The notes beneath the pieces were generated by a model, which worked only from the letters and a program-made list of their open reading frames with translations, made no database searches and was not told the DNA's origin. A program made the translations under genes and the position numbers. A stretch of DNA of 64,000 nucleotides from Parvimonas sp. oral taxon 393 str. F0440. GTDB lineage: Bacteria > Bacillota > Clostridia > Tissierellales > Peptoniphilaceae. Shown here piece by piece: positions 1-8,896 of the stretch. Every line of letters begins with the position of its first letter. The first letter of the stretch is position 1. The DNA is taken from positions 496,001-560,000 of the forward strand of contig AFUS01000005.1 in assembly GCA_000223315.2 (NCBI GenBank), read 5' to 3'.

Positions 1-9
1 AGTTTTGTG

Positions 10-20
10 ATATGGTATAA
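10..20 (+). promoter_or_regulatory. Probable -10 promoter element of rpmE
   Basis: TATGGTATAAT contains an extended -10 (TGnTATAAT-like) about 45 bases before the rpmE start codon. The -35 box would fall at or beyond the window edge, so only half of the promoter can be judged. Confidence 0.5.
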
Positions 21-64
21 TACCTAAAGTGATTAATTTACAATATTTAAGCGAGGTGAATACA

Positions 65-309
65 ATGAAAAAGGGAATACATCCAGAATATAATAAAGTA
101 GTTTTTATGGATACAACAAGTGGATATAAATTCATCTGTGGTTCAACAAAAACTTCAAATGAAACAATAGAAATGGAAGACGGTAACACTTATCCATTAA
201 TTAAAATCGAAATCAGTTCTGACTCTCACCCATTCTACACAGGTCGTCAAAGATTTGTTGAAAAAGGTGGTAGAATTGAAAAATTCAAAAAAGATACAAT
301 ATGGACTAG
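65..309 (+). CDS. rpmE2: 50S ribosomal protein L31 type B (one-base deletion near the end)
   Basis: L31 is a large-subunit ribosomal protein. The reading [20 protein letters not shown], followed by [12 protein letters not shown], matches the type B (zinc-free) form; there is no CxxC pair. The start at 65 follows GAGGTGAA (53-60). The literal frame runs past the gene to 472, but the run of six A at 287-292 appears one base short. With seven A the end reads KKRYNMD and stops at TAG 307-309, giving 81 residues, the usual size, directly before a Rho-independent terminator. The longer literal protein is therefore an artefact. The family is certain; the cause of the frameshift (most likely sequence error) is inference. 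Confidence 0.93.
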
Positions 310-310
310 T

Positions 311-336
311 AAAAAGCAGAGCAATCTGCTTTTTTT
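311..336 (+). terminator. Rho-independent terminator of rpmE
   Basis: AGCAGA (315-320), loop GCAA, TCTGCT (325-330), then a run of T to 336. It begins two bases after the restored L31 stop, which supports that stop. Confidence 0.9.
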
Positions 337-428
337 GTTGCAAAAAATCATGGGCTTTAGGAGACTTCTCGACTATTGCTTGTTTACAAAAAATAGTATT
401 TATGAAAGAAACTCTATAATAATTTTAG

Positions 429-635
429 TATGTATCTTCGATACATTTACTTTTGATAAAGCAAAAGTATAAGATTTCCGCAGTCGATTGTATTCCAAAT
501 CAAAGATTTGGACAATCTTTGCGTCAGACCTACTTTTGTTTACAAGTAAACAAAGTTAGGGCTAGATTCATTTTGCTAACGCTACAGTCGAAATGACGGA
601 TAAGGAAAAAAACTTCGTTTAATAGCTTACCGTTA
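429..635 (+). repeat. Composite intergenic repeat, copy A
   Basis: Fills most of the 337-752 gap, which holds no gene. In order: a palindrome around ATGTATC/GATACAT (430-446), a second around ACTTTTG/CAAAAGT (449-468), AGATTTCC, a variable hairpin containing CAAATC/GATTTG, GTCAGACCTAC (523-533), a palindrome GTTTACAAGTAAAC, GTTAGGGCTAGATTC (about 555-569), and CAGTCGAAATGACG (585-598). The variable hairpin is nearly the same as that of the inverted copy at 58175-58391. This is one of about nine related copies in the window. Confidence 0.85.
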
Positions 636-723
636 AATGTAAATCAGCTTACGAGTTATTTTAAAAAATTATAACAAATAAAATATTTAACATCATAAAA
701 CTTAACAAAGCAAAAAACAACAA

Positions 724-750
724 AAAAGAGCTGTTTTCACAGCCCTTTTA
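724..750 (-). terminator. Terminator of the ABC exporter operon
   Basis: AAAAGAGCTGT, loop TTTC, ACAGCCCTTTT; on the minus strand it follows the small gene that ends at 753 and closes the operon. Confidence 0.75.
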
Positions 751-752
751 AA

Positions 753-986
753 TTAGCAACCACCTTTTAATTTTTTACTTCTTATATAAATCTTTGGGAA
801 TTTATCATGCTGATTAAAATATCCCATAAGTTCAAAAAATTGAAAAGCTCTTTTCTGTTGATCAACGGTCATATTTGTTTTTTCTCTTATGAATTTTTTA
901 GCCCTTTTTGAATAAACAAAATATCCGTCAGCATTTATATCCTTAATAACTATATCATATAAATCATAATACTCTTGCTTCATCAT
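753..986 (-). CDS. Small protein of unknown function, 77 residues, overlapping an ABC exporter gene
   Basis: Begins MMKQEYYDLYDIVIKDINAD and ends KLKGGC. It has no signal peptide or membrane segment; it is lysine- and tyrosine-rich and probably a small folded cytoplasmic protein. The start at 986 (or 983) is preceded by AAAGGGG at normal spacing. The frame lies inside the 3' end of the upstream ABC exporter gene (about 23 bases of overlap), so the two are probably translationally coupled, and a terminator follows. I do not recognise a family. A role tied to the exporter is suggested only by the overlap. Confidence 0.6.
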   Translation of the reverse strand: MMKQEYYDLYDIVIKDINADGYFVYSKRAKKFIREKTNMTVDQQKRAFQFFELMGYFNQHDKFPKIYIRSKKLKGGC

Positions 987-2717
987 TGTCCCCTTTTGCA
1001 GATTGTATTTCGTACCAAGTTTTATATTTACCATTCAAAGCGATAAGCTCGTCATGTGTACCTGTTTCTAAAACTTTTCCATTCTCTATCATAACTATTG
1101 TATCACAATTTTTTACTGTGGACAATCTATGTGCAATAATCATCGTACTTCTACCCTGTTTCAAAACATCAATTCCATAATTGATTATTTTTCCGTTTCA
1201 GTATCAATATTTGCAGTTGCTTCATCCAAGATTAAAACTTTCGGATTTCTTACAATGGCTCTTGCAAAGCAAATGATTTGTTTTTCTCCAAGAGATAAAT
1301 CTGAACCGCTTATCGCCAATTCATAATCTAAATTATCATTTCTTTTTTGTAAAAGATTTTTACCACCAACTTTTATAATCGCATCTAAAACTTCACTTTC
1401 AGTTATATTTTCTTCTTTAAGAGTAATATTATCTCTTATACTTCCTGTGAAAATATATGGATCTTGAAGAACTACAGCCATTTGTTTTCTGTAAGATGCT
1501 TTACTTAGTGTTTTTATATTTTGTCCGTCAAGTAAAATTTCTCCTTTTTGATTGTCGTAAAATCCTAAAATCAAATTCATTATAGTTGACTTTCCACTTC
1601 CGGTAGCACCTACAAAGGCAATAGACTTTCCTTTGTCTAATTTAAAATTAACATCCTTTAAAACAGGAACATTTTCTTTGTACTCAAAGCCTACATTTTT
1701 AAATTCAATATTTCCTTCAAGGTCAATTTCTCTATCCGTAGTTTTTTCTTCTTCTATTTCAAAAATTTTGATTATTCTGTCGCAAGAAACAAGTGCAGTC
1801 TTATATCTATTTATTTGTGATAAGAAATTCATAAAAAGCCTTAAAATTCTTTTATTATATTCAATTAAAATATACAAAATCCCTACACTCAATCCCAAGC
1901 CATTAATCTTTAAAATTGTAAATACTAAAACTATCATAGCATTTGTAAAAATCATTACAAAGTCAATTAAATTCCAAGAGAATAAAGCATTTAATATAGT
2001 TCTTTTGATATAATTTTTTTCAACTTCCTTATTTTCTTTTTCAAAAGACTCAATCATCAAATCTTCATTCCCATAGACTTGAATTACAGGTAATGATTTA
2101 ATCGTTTCATTATAAATTGAGCTTGTAATTCCCTCATGTTTTCTTATCGTCTTAGTAACTGCTGTAAGTTTTTCTCCGTAATATTTAGTTACCATATACA
2201 TAAGTGGTAAATAAATTAAAACAATTAATAGCAGATATGGACTGATATAAAACATAACAGTAAGCATCATTGCCAAATTCAACACAAAACCCAAAAGATC
2301 ATTTAAAAGAGTTTGATATAACTCTTTAATTGTATTAGTATCTGTTGTAAATCTTGAAACCAAATCTCCGGCATAAGAACTGTCAAAATATTGCATTTTA
2401 AAGTTTTGCATATGTCTTATTAAACTGAATTGAATTTTATATGCAATATTACAAGATAGTTTATTAAAACAAATTCTTACAAAGAATAAAAATACTAAAA
2501 GCAATACATTAAGTCCCAGATATAATAGTGCTTTTTGAACAATAAAAGAATAAAAATTTTCCATATTTACTAAATCTGCATCTATAATTGAAGAAATTAC
2601 AGTTGGTAAATATACATCAAGAAAAACTCTAAATACAGTACAGATTGAGCCTGTAAAAAACAGGAATTTTTCTTCTAAAAGGTAGGAAGTTAAAAATTTT
2701 AATTTACTATTTTTCAT
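964..2717 (-). CDS. Heterodimeric ABC exporter, second subunit (frameshifted)
   Basis: Type IV (multidrug/lipid-type) exporter half-transporter: an N-terminal six-helix membrane domain (about residues 15-300) and a C-terminal ATPase with Walker A GATGSGKST, signature region LSLGEKQ (degenerate for LSGGQ), Walker B VLILDEA and H-loop IIAHRLST. The literal frame stops at 1185 after DTETEK, because the T run at 1188-1192 (A on the coding strand) is one base short. One more base gives EKIINYGIDVLKQGRSTMII and joins the 66-residue C-terminal piece, 584 residues in all. The start ATG at 2717 follows AAGGAGG inside the end of the upstream partner (11-base overlap). The partner carries the degenerate Walker B, as in BmrCD/TM287-288 exporters. 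Substrate unknown. Confidence 0.9.
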
Positions 2718-4449
2718 CTTCTTCCTCCTTATCCAAACTTTGATACTCAAATTGTTCCTTATACCAAGAATCTCTAGAAATAAGTTCTTCATGAGTACCT
2801 CTGTCGATTATTTCTCCATTGTCCATAACTAAAATCAAATCAGAATGTTCAACTGCAGAAATTCTATGAGAAATAATTATATTTGTCCTATTTTTTCTAT
2901 TTTCCTTAAGAGAATTTACAATTTTACTTTCAGTATTCGCATCAATTGCAGAAAAAGAATCATCTAAAATTAAAATTTCAGGATCCCGATATAAAGCTCT
3001 CGCAAGAGAAATTCTTTGCTTTTGTCCTCCGGAAAGTCCAAGTCCACGTTCTCCAACAATAGTTTCAAGTCCTTTTTCTAAATTTTGTATATCTTTGTAA
3101 AAGTCTGCCTTTTTTAGAACATTTATAATTTTTTCGTCATTTTCTGCAATACTTCCAAACAAAATATTTTCTCTGACTGTTTTAGAAAGTAAAATATTTT
3201 CTTGACTTACATATCCGAATTTATTTCTTACTGACGTAATATCATAGTCTTCATAAGGAATATCATTAATAAAAATCCTATTTTTATCAAAATTATAAAA
3301 TCTTAAAATCTGTTTAACTAATGTACTCTTTCCACTTCCACTTTTTCCAACTATTCCTAAAGTTTCTCCTTTATTTAACTTAAAACTGATGTCTTTAAGT
3401 GAAACTTCTTTTTCTCCGGGATAAATAAAAGAAAAGTTTTTAAATTCCATAGTGGAAAAGTTCTCTAAAATCTTATCTCCATTTTCTATTTCCGTCTTAT
3501 CATCAAGTAAAAGATTTATTCTATTTATTGAAACCAGAGCTCTTTTATAAGTATTTATACAATCTCCAAGTCCCCAAAAAGACCAAGCTAAAGTTTCTCC
3601 AAGTCCAAAAAATACCACTAACTTTCCAATTGTAATACTACCATCTCTTACTAAAAATGCTCCGTAAAAAAGTCCTATAATCATAGAAATTACTCTTATA
3701 AAAGAGTTTGAAAGAAATGTTAACATCCATAGATTAGCTTCCATAAAAGCTAAATCAAAATAATATTTAATGATTTTAGAAATATTTTTTTGTCTTACTT
3801 CTTCATTTACATAACTTTTTATAAGTTTTATTCCTTCTATTATTTCTAAAATCTCTTGACTAGACTTTCCAAAAGTTAAATTCATTTCTTCACTTACTTT
3901 TCCAACTTTTTTACTTACTATATTTGTAATAATAGCTGTAAAGATAAAAGGAAACATAACCGCAATCGTCAGCTTCCAAGATAGGAAAAATACTAAATAT
4001 GATGCACATATTAAAGGCATAAACATAGAATCACAAACTAATAGAATTCCAAAACTGAAATATTCAAATATATATTTAGTTTCATTATCTGCAAGTCCAA
4101 TTACATCTCCTGCAGTATTTTTTTGAAAAAAGTCGGGAGATTTTTTTAAAATTTTTCTAAAAATTATATCTTTATAGTACATCTTAAGTTTTGCCCCCGA
4201 GCCAAAGACCAAATATGAAAAAGTCATAAAGCTTAAAAAGTTAATCACTCCCAAAAATATCATTAAAGCTACATATTTATAAATTTTTGTAACATCAAAA
4301 TTCGGACTTTTAAACAAATCCACAATTGTTCCGGTTAAAGTTACTATATAAATTAAAATAAAACCACTAATTATATCAAAGACACAACCAAGTAAAAATC
4401 TGGTTTTTGCCTTTTTAAAGCCGTCTCGGACAGCCAAATAAATCCCCAT
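2707..4449 (-). CDS. Heterodimeric ABC exporter, first subunit
   Basis: Half-transporter of 580 residues: six membrane helices (about residues 15-300), then an ATPase domain with Walker A GKSGSGKST, signature LSGGQKQR, Walker B ILILDDS and H-loop ISHRIS. The catalytic glutamate that normally follows Walker B is aspartate (LDDS), while the partner has LDEA but a poor signature. Together they predict one active and one degenerate ATP site, a known trait of heterodimeric exporters. The start follows AAGGTGATTAA. It is the first gene of a three-gene operon and sits downstream of the LacI gene, but a terminator lies between them. Substrate (drug, lipid or peptide) cannot be told. Confidence 0.92.
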   Translation of the reverse strand: MGIYLAVRDGFKKAKTRFLLGCVFDIISGFILIYIVTLTGTIVDLFKSPNFDVTKIYKYVALMIFLGVINFLSFMTFSYLVFGSGAKLKMYYKDIIFRKILKKSPDFFQKNTAGDVIGLADNETKYIFEYFSFGILLVCDSMFMPLICASYLVFFLSWKLTIAVMFPFIFTAIITNIVSKKVGKVSEEMNLTFGKSSQEILEIIEGIKLIKSYVNEEVRQKNISKIIKYYFDLAFMEANLWMLTFLSNSFIRVISMIIGLFYGAFLVRDGSITIGKLVVFFGLGETLAWSFWGLGDCINTYKRALVSINRINLLLDDKTEIENGDKILENFSTMEFKNFSFIYPGEKEVSLKDISFKLNKGETLGIVGKSGSGKSTLVKQILRFYNFDKNRIFINDIPYEDYDITSVRNKFGYVSQENILLSKTVRENILFGSIAENDEKIINVLKKADFYKDIQNLEKGLETIVGERGLGLSGGQKQRISLARALYRDPEILILDDSFSAIDANTESKIVNSLKENRKNRTNIIISHRISAVEHSDLILVMDNGEIIDRGTHEELISRDSWYKEQFEYQSLDKEEEDEK

Positions 4450-4470
4450 TTAATCACCTTCTTCCATTTC

Positions 4471-4504
4471 AAAAAAAGCTCTTCAAAAAGAAGAGCATTT
4501 TTTA
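4471..4504 (-). terminator. Terminator of the LacI-family gene
   Basis: GCTCTTC, loop AAAAA, GAAGAGC, flanked by A and T runs on both sides; on the minus strand it separates the LacI gene from the ABC exporter operon. Confidence 0.8.
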
Positions 4505-4516
4505 AATTTTATTTAC

Positions 4517-5529
4517 TTATTTTTTCTTAAAAGTTGCAACTGATCCTCTTTCAATTATTCTTGAAGGTAGAATTGTAACATCTTTTAATTTTCTTCATTT
4601 CTAAGTTCCTTAATCAACTTTCTCATAGAAATTGCACCCATATCATAATATGGTTCTTCTATTGTTGTAAGAGCAGGTCTGTAAATTGAAGCAATTAAAT
4701 CATCTCCAAACCCTGCAACTGAAATGTCTTGCGGAACTTTAAGACCGTTATCGTAACAATAACTAATAAAACCGATAGCTAAAGCATCTTCACTCGCAAA
4801 AACTACAGTTGAATTATTTTCCTTGATAAGTTTGAAAATTTCTTCTCCCATATCATATCCTGTTTGAACTGTAATATCTTTTGCATTTATAAGTGCCGAT
4901 TTTACTTTTCTTTCTGCAACAGCTTCATTAAATCCTGCAAGTTTTTCTCTACCGATTCTACTTGTAATATCTTCGCTAATAAAAACGATACTCTCATGAC
5001 CTTCATCTACAAGATAATTTGTCATTTTATTACAAGTTGATTTATAATCTATACTTACAGTATGTTCATCTGTATATTCGTAAAATTTATCAAGTCTTAC
5101 AAAAGGAATATTTTTACTTTTCAACTTAAACAGTATTTCAGGATTAATCTTTTCACTAATCATAATTATCCCTTCAACCTGTTTAGTGCACATAAATTCG
5201 ATAATCTTATGCTCTACTTCAATATCTCCGTATGTACTGGAAAGTAAAATATCGTAATTATACATTCTTCCGATTTCTTCAATTCCTCTAATAATTTGTG
5301 CCATATATGAAATGCCAATATCTTTCACAATAACCCCAATCATATTTGATTTTCTCATTACAAGACTTCTTGCCAATTCATTAGGCTTAAAATCCAATTT
5401 CTTTATCGCATCTAAAACCTTTCTTCTGGATTCCGGACTTACAGGTTTTGATTCATTCATAACTCTGGAAACAGTTGAGATAGAAACTCCTGCTAACTTA
5501 GCTACATCTTTTATTGTAGGTGCTGACAT
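4517..5529 (-). CDS. LacI/GalR-family transcription regulator (CcpA-like; frameshifted)
   Basis: The N-terminal helix-turn-helix begins MSAPTIKDVAKLAGVSISTV with the LacI-type hinge (RRKVLDAIKKLDFKPNELAR), followed by a periplasmic-binding-protein-like effector domain (about residues 60-330). The literal frame ends after RNEEN at 4585. The T run 4589-4592 appears one base short; one more base extends the protein with KLKDVTILPSRIIERGSVA to a stop at 4517, giving 337 residues, the usual LacI-family length with the typical LPxRIIxRGS tail. Ribosome-binding site AAAGGAGTGATAAA lies before the start. No sugar genes adjoin, so the effector is unknown; a global (CcpA) role is possible but not shown. 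Confidence 0.9.
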
Positions 5530-5715
5530 TTTATCACTCCTTTAAAATAAATATATAATTATAATTAAATCGTTTACAAACTTCAACATAATTATATCAT
5601 AGTTTTTAATAAAATAAAACAGTTAAGGAAAATAAATTCACGAAATTTTCCTAAAAAACACATAATTTTCTAATAATAAAAAATTTTTCAAAATTAAATT
5701 TTCACAATAAAAAAA

Positions 5716-5742
5716 ACTGTAAAATGATTTTCATTTTACAGT
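5716..5742 (-). terminator. Terminator of the four-gene ABC operon
   Basis: ACTGTAAAATGA, loop, TCATTTTACAGT, with flanking A/T runs, just after the permease stop at 5751 on the minus strand. Confidence 0.8.
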
Positions 5743-5750
5743 AAAAAATT

Positions 5751-6626
5751 TTACTTTTTAATTTTAATATATAAGCTGTAAAAAATAGCAGAAATAATCA
5801 ATGCAACAAAACATATCCCGATTTCTATTCCTACATAATTAACCAAAGCTTTATTAACAGGTAAAAATCCTCCTGTCAAATCAGAAAATACAGGATAATT
5901 AAAAGTATTTTTCCACTTCCATAGATAAGAAAAAACTAAACTTAACCCAAACTGACTTATTATCAATATAATATTAATAGCAAAAGAAATCATAGCCTTT
6001 CCAATTATAAAACTCGTCTTTTTCATTGGAAGTGTAAATAAAAATCCCTTATGATAATAAAAATCTAAATAAGTTGTTATAAAGAAGTAAGATAGAGCCA
6101 TCAAAAAAATTACAGCTAGAATATACTTTATATTATTATATTCAAGCAAAACACCGTCTAAAGGGGCTTCTTCATATTGAAAAGTTCCATTTGCTTTTAT
6201 TACTTCGGATAACCTTTCTTTTTCGTGATTAGCATAACTTTTTGACATAGAAAAATTTATTTCATTTTCTTTGATTTCAATGATTTTTTCGTACATCAAA
6301 ATTGCACTTTCCATATAGCCTCTATCGTCTCCGCTGTGCTTTAGTTTTAAAGTCTTTTCTGATATTTCAAGAGATTTTTTTAATAAATCCATTTTTTCTT
6401 CATCAGCAGAATACCTACAAGGTGACTTTCCGTCAGCAGGATATAAAATTTCTCCTATTTCTTTTTTTATCATAAGTAATTCATGCTTTTTATCGGCATC
6501 GACTTGCTGATAATTTAAATAATTTTTATAAAACAGAGAAGCTAATAAAACTAATATAACTCCTAAAATTACTACAAATATTCTACTTCTTATAAATTTT
6601 TTACATTCTAATATCAAAGTATTCAT
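5751..6626 (-). CDS. ABC transporter permease (ABC-2-like), last gene of the cluster
   Basis: Membrane protein of 291 residues. One N-terminal helix (IFVVILGVILVLLASLFY), then a hydrophilic extracytoplasmic stretch of about 130 residues, then four or so helices (ILAVIFLMALSYFFITTYL; IIGKAMISFAINIILII; IGICFVALIISAIFYSLYI). This layout resembles permeases of bacitracin/lantibiotic-type export or the Ytr type. The ATG at 6626 is chosen because GGTGA lies six bases upstream; the frame is open to a GTG at 6635. It follows the ATPase gene by 9 bases, so the two are co-transcribed. Specific substrate unknown. Confidence 0.8.
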   Translation of the reverse strand: MNTLILECKKFIRSRIFVVILGVILVLLASLFYKNYLNYQQVDADKKHELLMIKKEIGEILYPADGKSPCRYSADEEKMDLLKKSLEISEKTLKLKHSGDDRGYMESAILMYEKIIEIKENEINFSMSKSYANHEKERLSEVIKANGTFQYEEAPLDGVLLEYNNIKYILAVIFLMALSYFFITTYLDFYYHKGFLFTLPMKKTSFIIGKAMISFAINIILIISQFGLSLVFSYLWKWKNTFNYPVFSDLTGGFLPVNKALVNYVGIEIGICFVALIISAIFYSLYIKIKK

Positions 6627-6635
6627 AACATTCAC

Positions 6636-7505
6636 CTACTCAGCAAACAGTCTTTGATACATCTGTTCAGACGCATTTATATGCTCTCTTATTTTAATTA
6701 ATTTTATGCCTTTATCCTGTATTGCCTTAATTGCATCGTCAAAAGAATTCTTTTTAAATTGACAAATAATCATACCTTTTTCAATTTCGGCACTTACTAC
6801 AAATGGAGATAAAATTTCTAAAGTTTGATCATTTGAAGTAGTATCAATGGCATAGATTAAAAATTCGTCTTCTACAATTTTTTTGACAATTTTTTTATCC
6901 TTTATGAATAAAAGATTATCGGTTAATTGACTAATTTCTCCTAAAAAATGTGTAGATAAAATTACCAGAGTTCCCCTTTCTGATATTTCCTTTAACATAA
7001 CTCTAAGCTCTATTTGACTGCTAGGATCAAGTCCGTTAAAAGGTTCGTCAAGCAATAAAACTTCAGGATTATTAATAAGAGCAATAGCTAAAAGTAATCT
7101 CTGCTTCATTCCCAAAGAATAAGTCTTTACAGCTCTTTTATAAAATTTTTCAATCTTTGTTAAACTTACAATTTCTTTTATTCTAGTCTTAGGCAATTTT
7201 TGTATATTTGCGACAAATTTCAAATGATCAAGTCCTGTTAAATTAGGAAATAAAATACTTGCATCCTGTAAATACGACAATTTTTTAAAAATTGCATTAT
7301 CTCTATTATCTATCCCATTTACAGTAATCTGTCCGGATTGATAGCTAATCAAATTTGTAATACAATCTAAAAGAGTAGTCTTTCCGGTTCCATTAGGTGC
7401 AACCAAAGCCCAAACCTCTGCATTTTCAAGTTCTAAAGACAAATCATTTAAAACTACATTCTCTCCATATCTTTTAGTAAGATTTTTTATACACAAACTA
7501 GGCAT
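6636..7505 (-). CDS. ABC transporter ATP-binding protein
   Basis: Stand-alone ATPase of 289 residues: Walker A APNGTGKTT, Q-loop around LSYLQDAS, signature YSLGMKQRL, Walker B VLLLDEPFNGLD, H-loop LSTHFLG. The signature form SLGMKQR is typical of the BcrA/NatA group of exporters, which also carry a C-terminal extension of about 80 residues as here. The start at 7505 lies seven bases after GGAGG; the in-frame ATG at 7511 is too close. It overlaps the upstream permease end by 8 bases. It presumably powers all three neighbouring permeases. Confidence 0.9.
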   Translation of the reverse strand: MPSLCIKNLTKRYGENVVLNDLSLELENAEVWALVAPNGTGKTTLLDCITNLISYQSGQITVNGIDNRDNAIFKKLSYLQDASILFPNLTGLDHLKFVANIQKLPKTRIKEIVSLTKIEKFYKRAVKTYSLGMKQRLLLAIALINNPEVLLLDEPFNGLDPSSQIELRVMLKEISERGTLVILSTHFLGEISQLTDNLLFIKDKKIVKKIVEDEFLIYAIDTTSNDQTLEILSPFVVSAEIEKGMIICQFKKNSFDDAIKAIQDKGIKLIKIREHINASEQMYQRLFAE

Positions 7506-8759
7506 ATCCATTCCTCCTTCTATCTTGAATAAAAGCTATACAAATCAATAAAATTGTTAAAATACAAATTCCAATTGCTAAAATTTTACAAGATTTATCA
7601 AAACTATAAGTAATGGTTTTAGATAAAATATTTATACTGCCATCTGCAATTTTCCCAACTCTCCAGTATGAAAACGGATTATACCATTTATTAAACATCT
7701 GTAAAGTCGCTATCAGTCCAAAGGATAAAATAACGGATTTTACACTTGATTTTACAAAAGTTGAAATTGCACTTGTAACAAGGAAAATAAATATTCCATA
7801 GAGCAAAAACAAAATCAAACTTTTTGTTAAAACATCAGATATTGGAACAATCTTATATCCAAAACTCATAAGTGAAAAATAATCACTTTTTACAATATAA
7901 GTTGTAATCGGATACTTAAAAGATGATGACCCGTTTATTAAAAATTCTATTCCAAAAAATATTGTAGGTATCAACAGTCCAAGTATAATCGTTAAAATTC
8001 CACCTGTGAAAAGTCCCGACGATACAATCCTAAATTTACTTGCCCCTGATGTCCTTAAAAATCTAATTGTTTTATTTTGACTCTCCTCAAGTTTTGAAAA
8101 TAGAATTCCAAAAGTTACTACAATTATAAAAGTATAGATTAACATCAAATTATTTGTAAAAAAATCCCATAATCTATGTGAAGTTCCAACTAATGTTTTT
8201 TTGCTATGATAATCAAGAAGATTACTTTCTTCTGAAGTTCTAGGTTGATCAAATTCTGTTCTCTGTATATTCGAAGGATGAGCTGATGGAATATTATTTT
8301 CCTTTAAATACTTCAATATTTCGTATGTTATCTCTACTGTCAACTGATCTACAGTATAACTTACTCCCTTTTTTACAAATCCTTTTGAAATAAAATTTCC
8401 GTTGGGATCTAAAAAATGTTTTAATTCATCTTCATATAATACCTGCCAATTTTCATTTTTAATATTTTGGATTATTTCTTCATAACCCTTTATAATTTTA
8501 ATTTTTCTTTTTTTATATTATTTAATTCTGTTTTTTCTTCATCTGAAATATTACTGCTTTCTAAATCTTTATCCACCTCTTTAATGTCCTGTTTAAATAT
8601 ATCTATAACTCTTTCTCTGCTAAAAATTTGTTCTTCCTTATTTTTATTATTTTCAATTTTTGAAATAGAAGATATAACAGTTCCAATAATTATAATTATA
8701 ATAAGGAATAGAATATTCTTTTTCTGTTTAATAAAATACTTAAAAAACAAATTACACAT
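7498..8759 (-). CDS. ABC-type membrane protein, paralogue 2 (frameshifted)
   Basis: Starts MCNLFFKYFIKQKKNILFL after a GGAGGTAGCT site. The literal frame stops at 8490 after KEKLKL. The T run 8496-8499 is one base short; one more base reads KLKIIKGYEEIIQNIKNENW and connects to the second piece, 420 residues in all. Layout: N-terminal helix, a charged extracytoplasmic region with coiled-coil character (about residues 30-160), then five or six helices. From RTEFDQPR onward it is almost identical to the neighbour at 8897-10150, while the extracytoplasmic region is divergent. It overlaps the ATPase gene. A permease of the same transporter is the simplest role. Confidence 0.85.
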
Positions 8760-8825
8760 AGCTACCTCCAAAGCAAAACGCAACAAAAAAACATTTTATA
8801 TAAAATACATTTCAGAAAATCAATT

Positions 8826-8893
8826 TATCTATTTACTTTCTATCCTAGGTAAATCGTTACCACAAGAATATCATAATTGTTATTTTTTGTCAA
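8826..8893 (-). promoter_or_regulatory. Promoter of permease paralogue 2, duplicated with paralogue 1
   Basis: On the minus strand TTGACA, 17 bases, TATTCT, then GTAACGATTTACC and, 12 bases later, GTAAAT (arms ATTTAC/GTAAAT). The same arrangement stands before paralogue 1, with only a few differences, so the promoter and a possible operator were duplicated with the gene. Confidence 0.65.
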
Positions 8894-8896
8894 ATA

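Noticed and set aside
964-1164. Separate 66-residue ABC ATPase fragment
   Set aside because: It is the C-terminus of the exporter subunit that ends at 1185 in the literal frame; one base in the run at 1188-1192 joins them.
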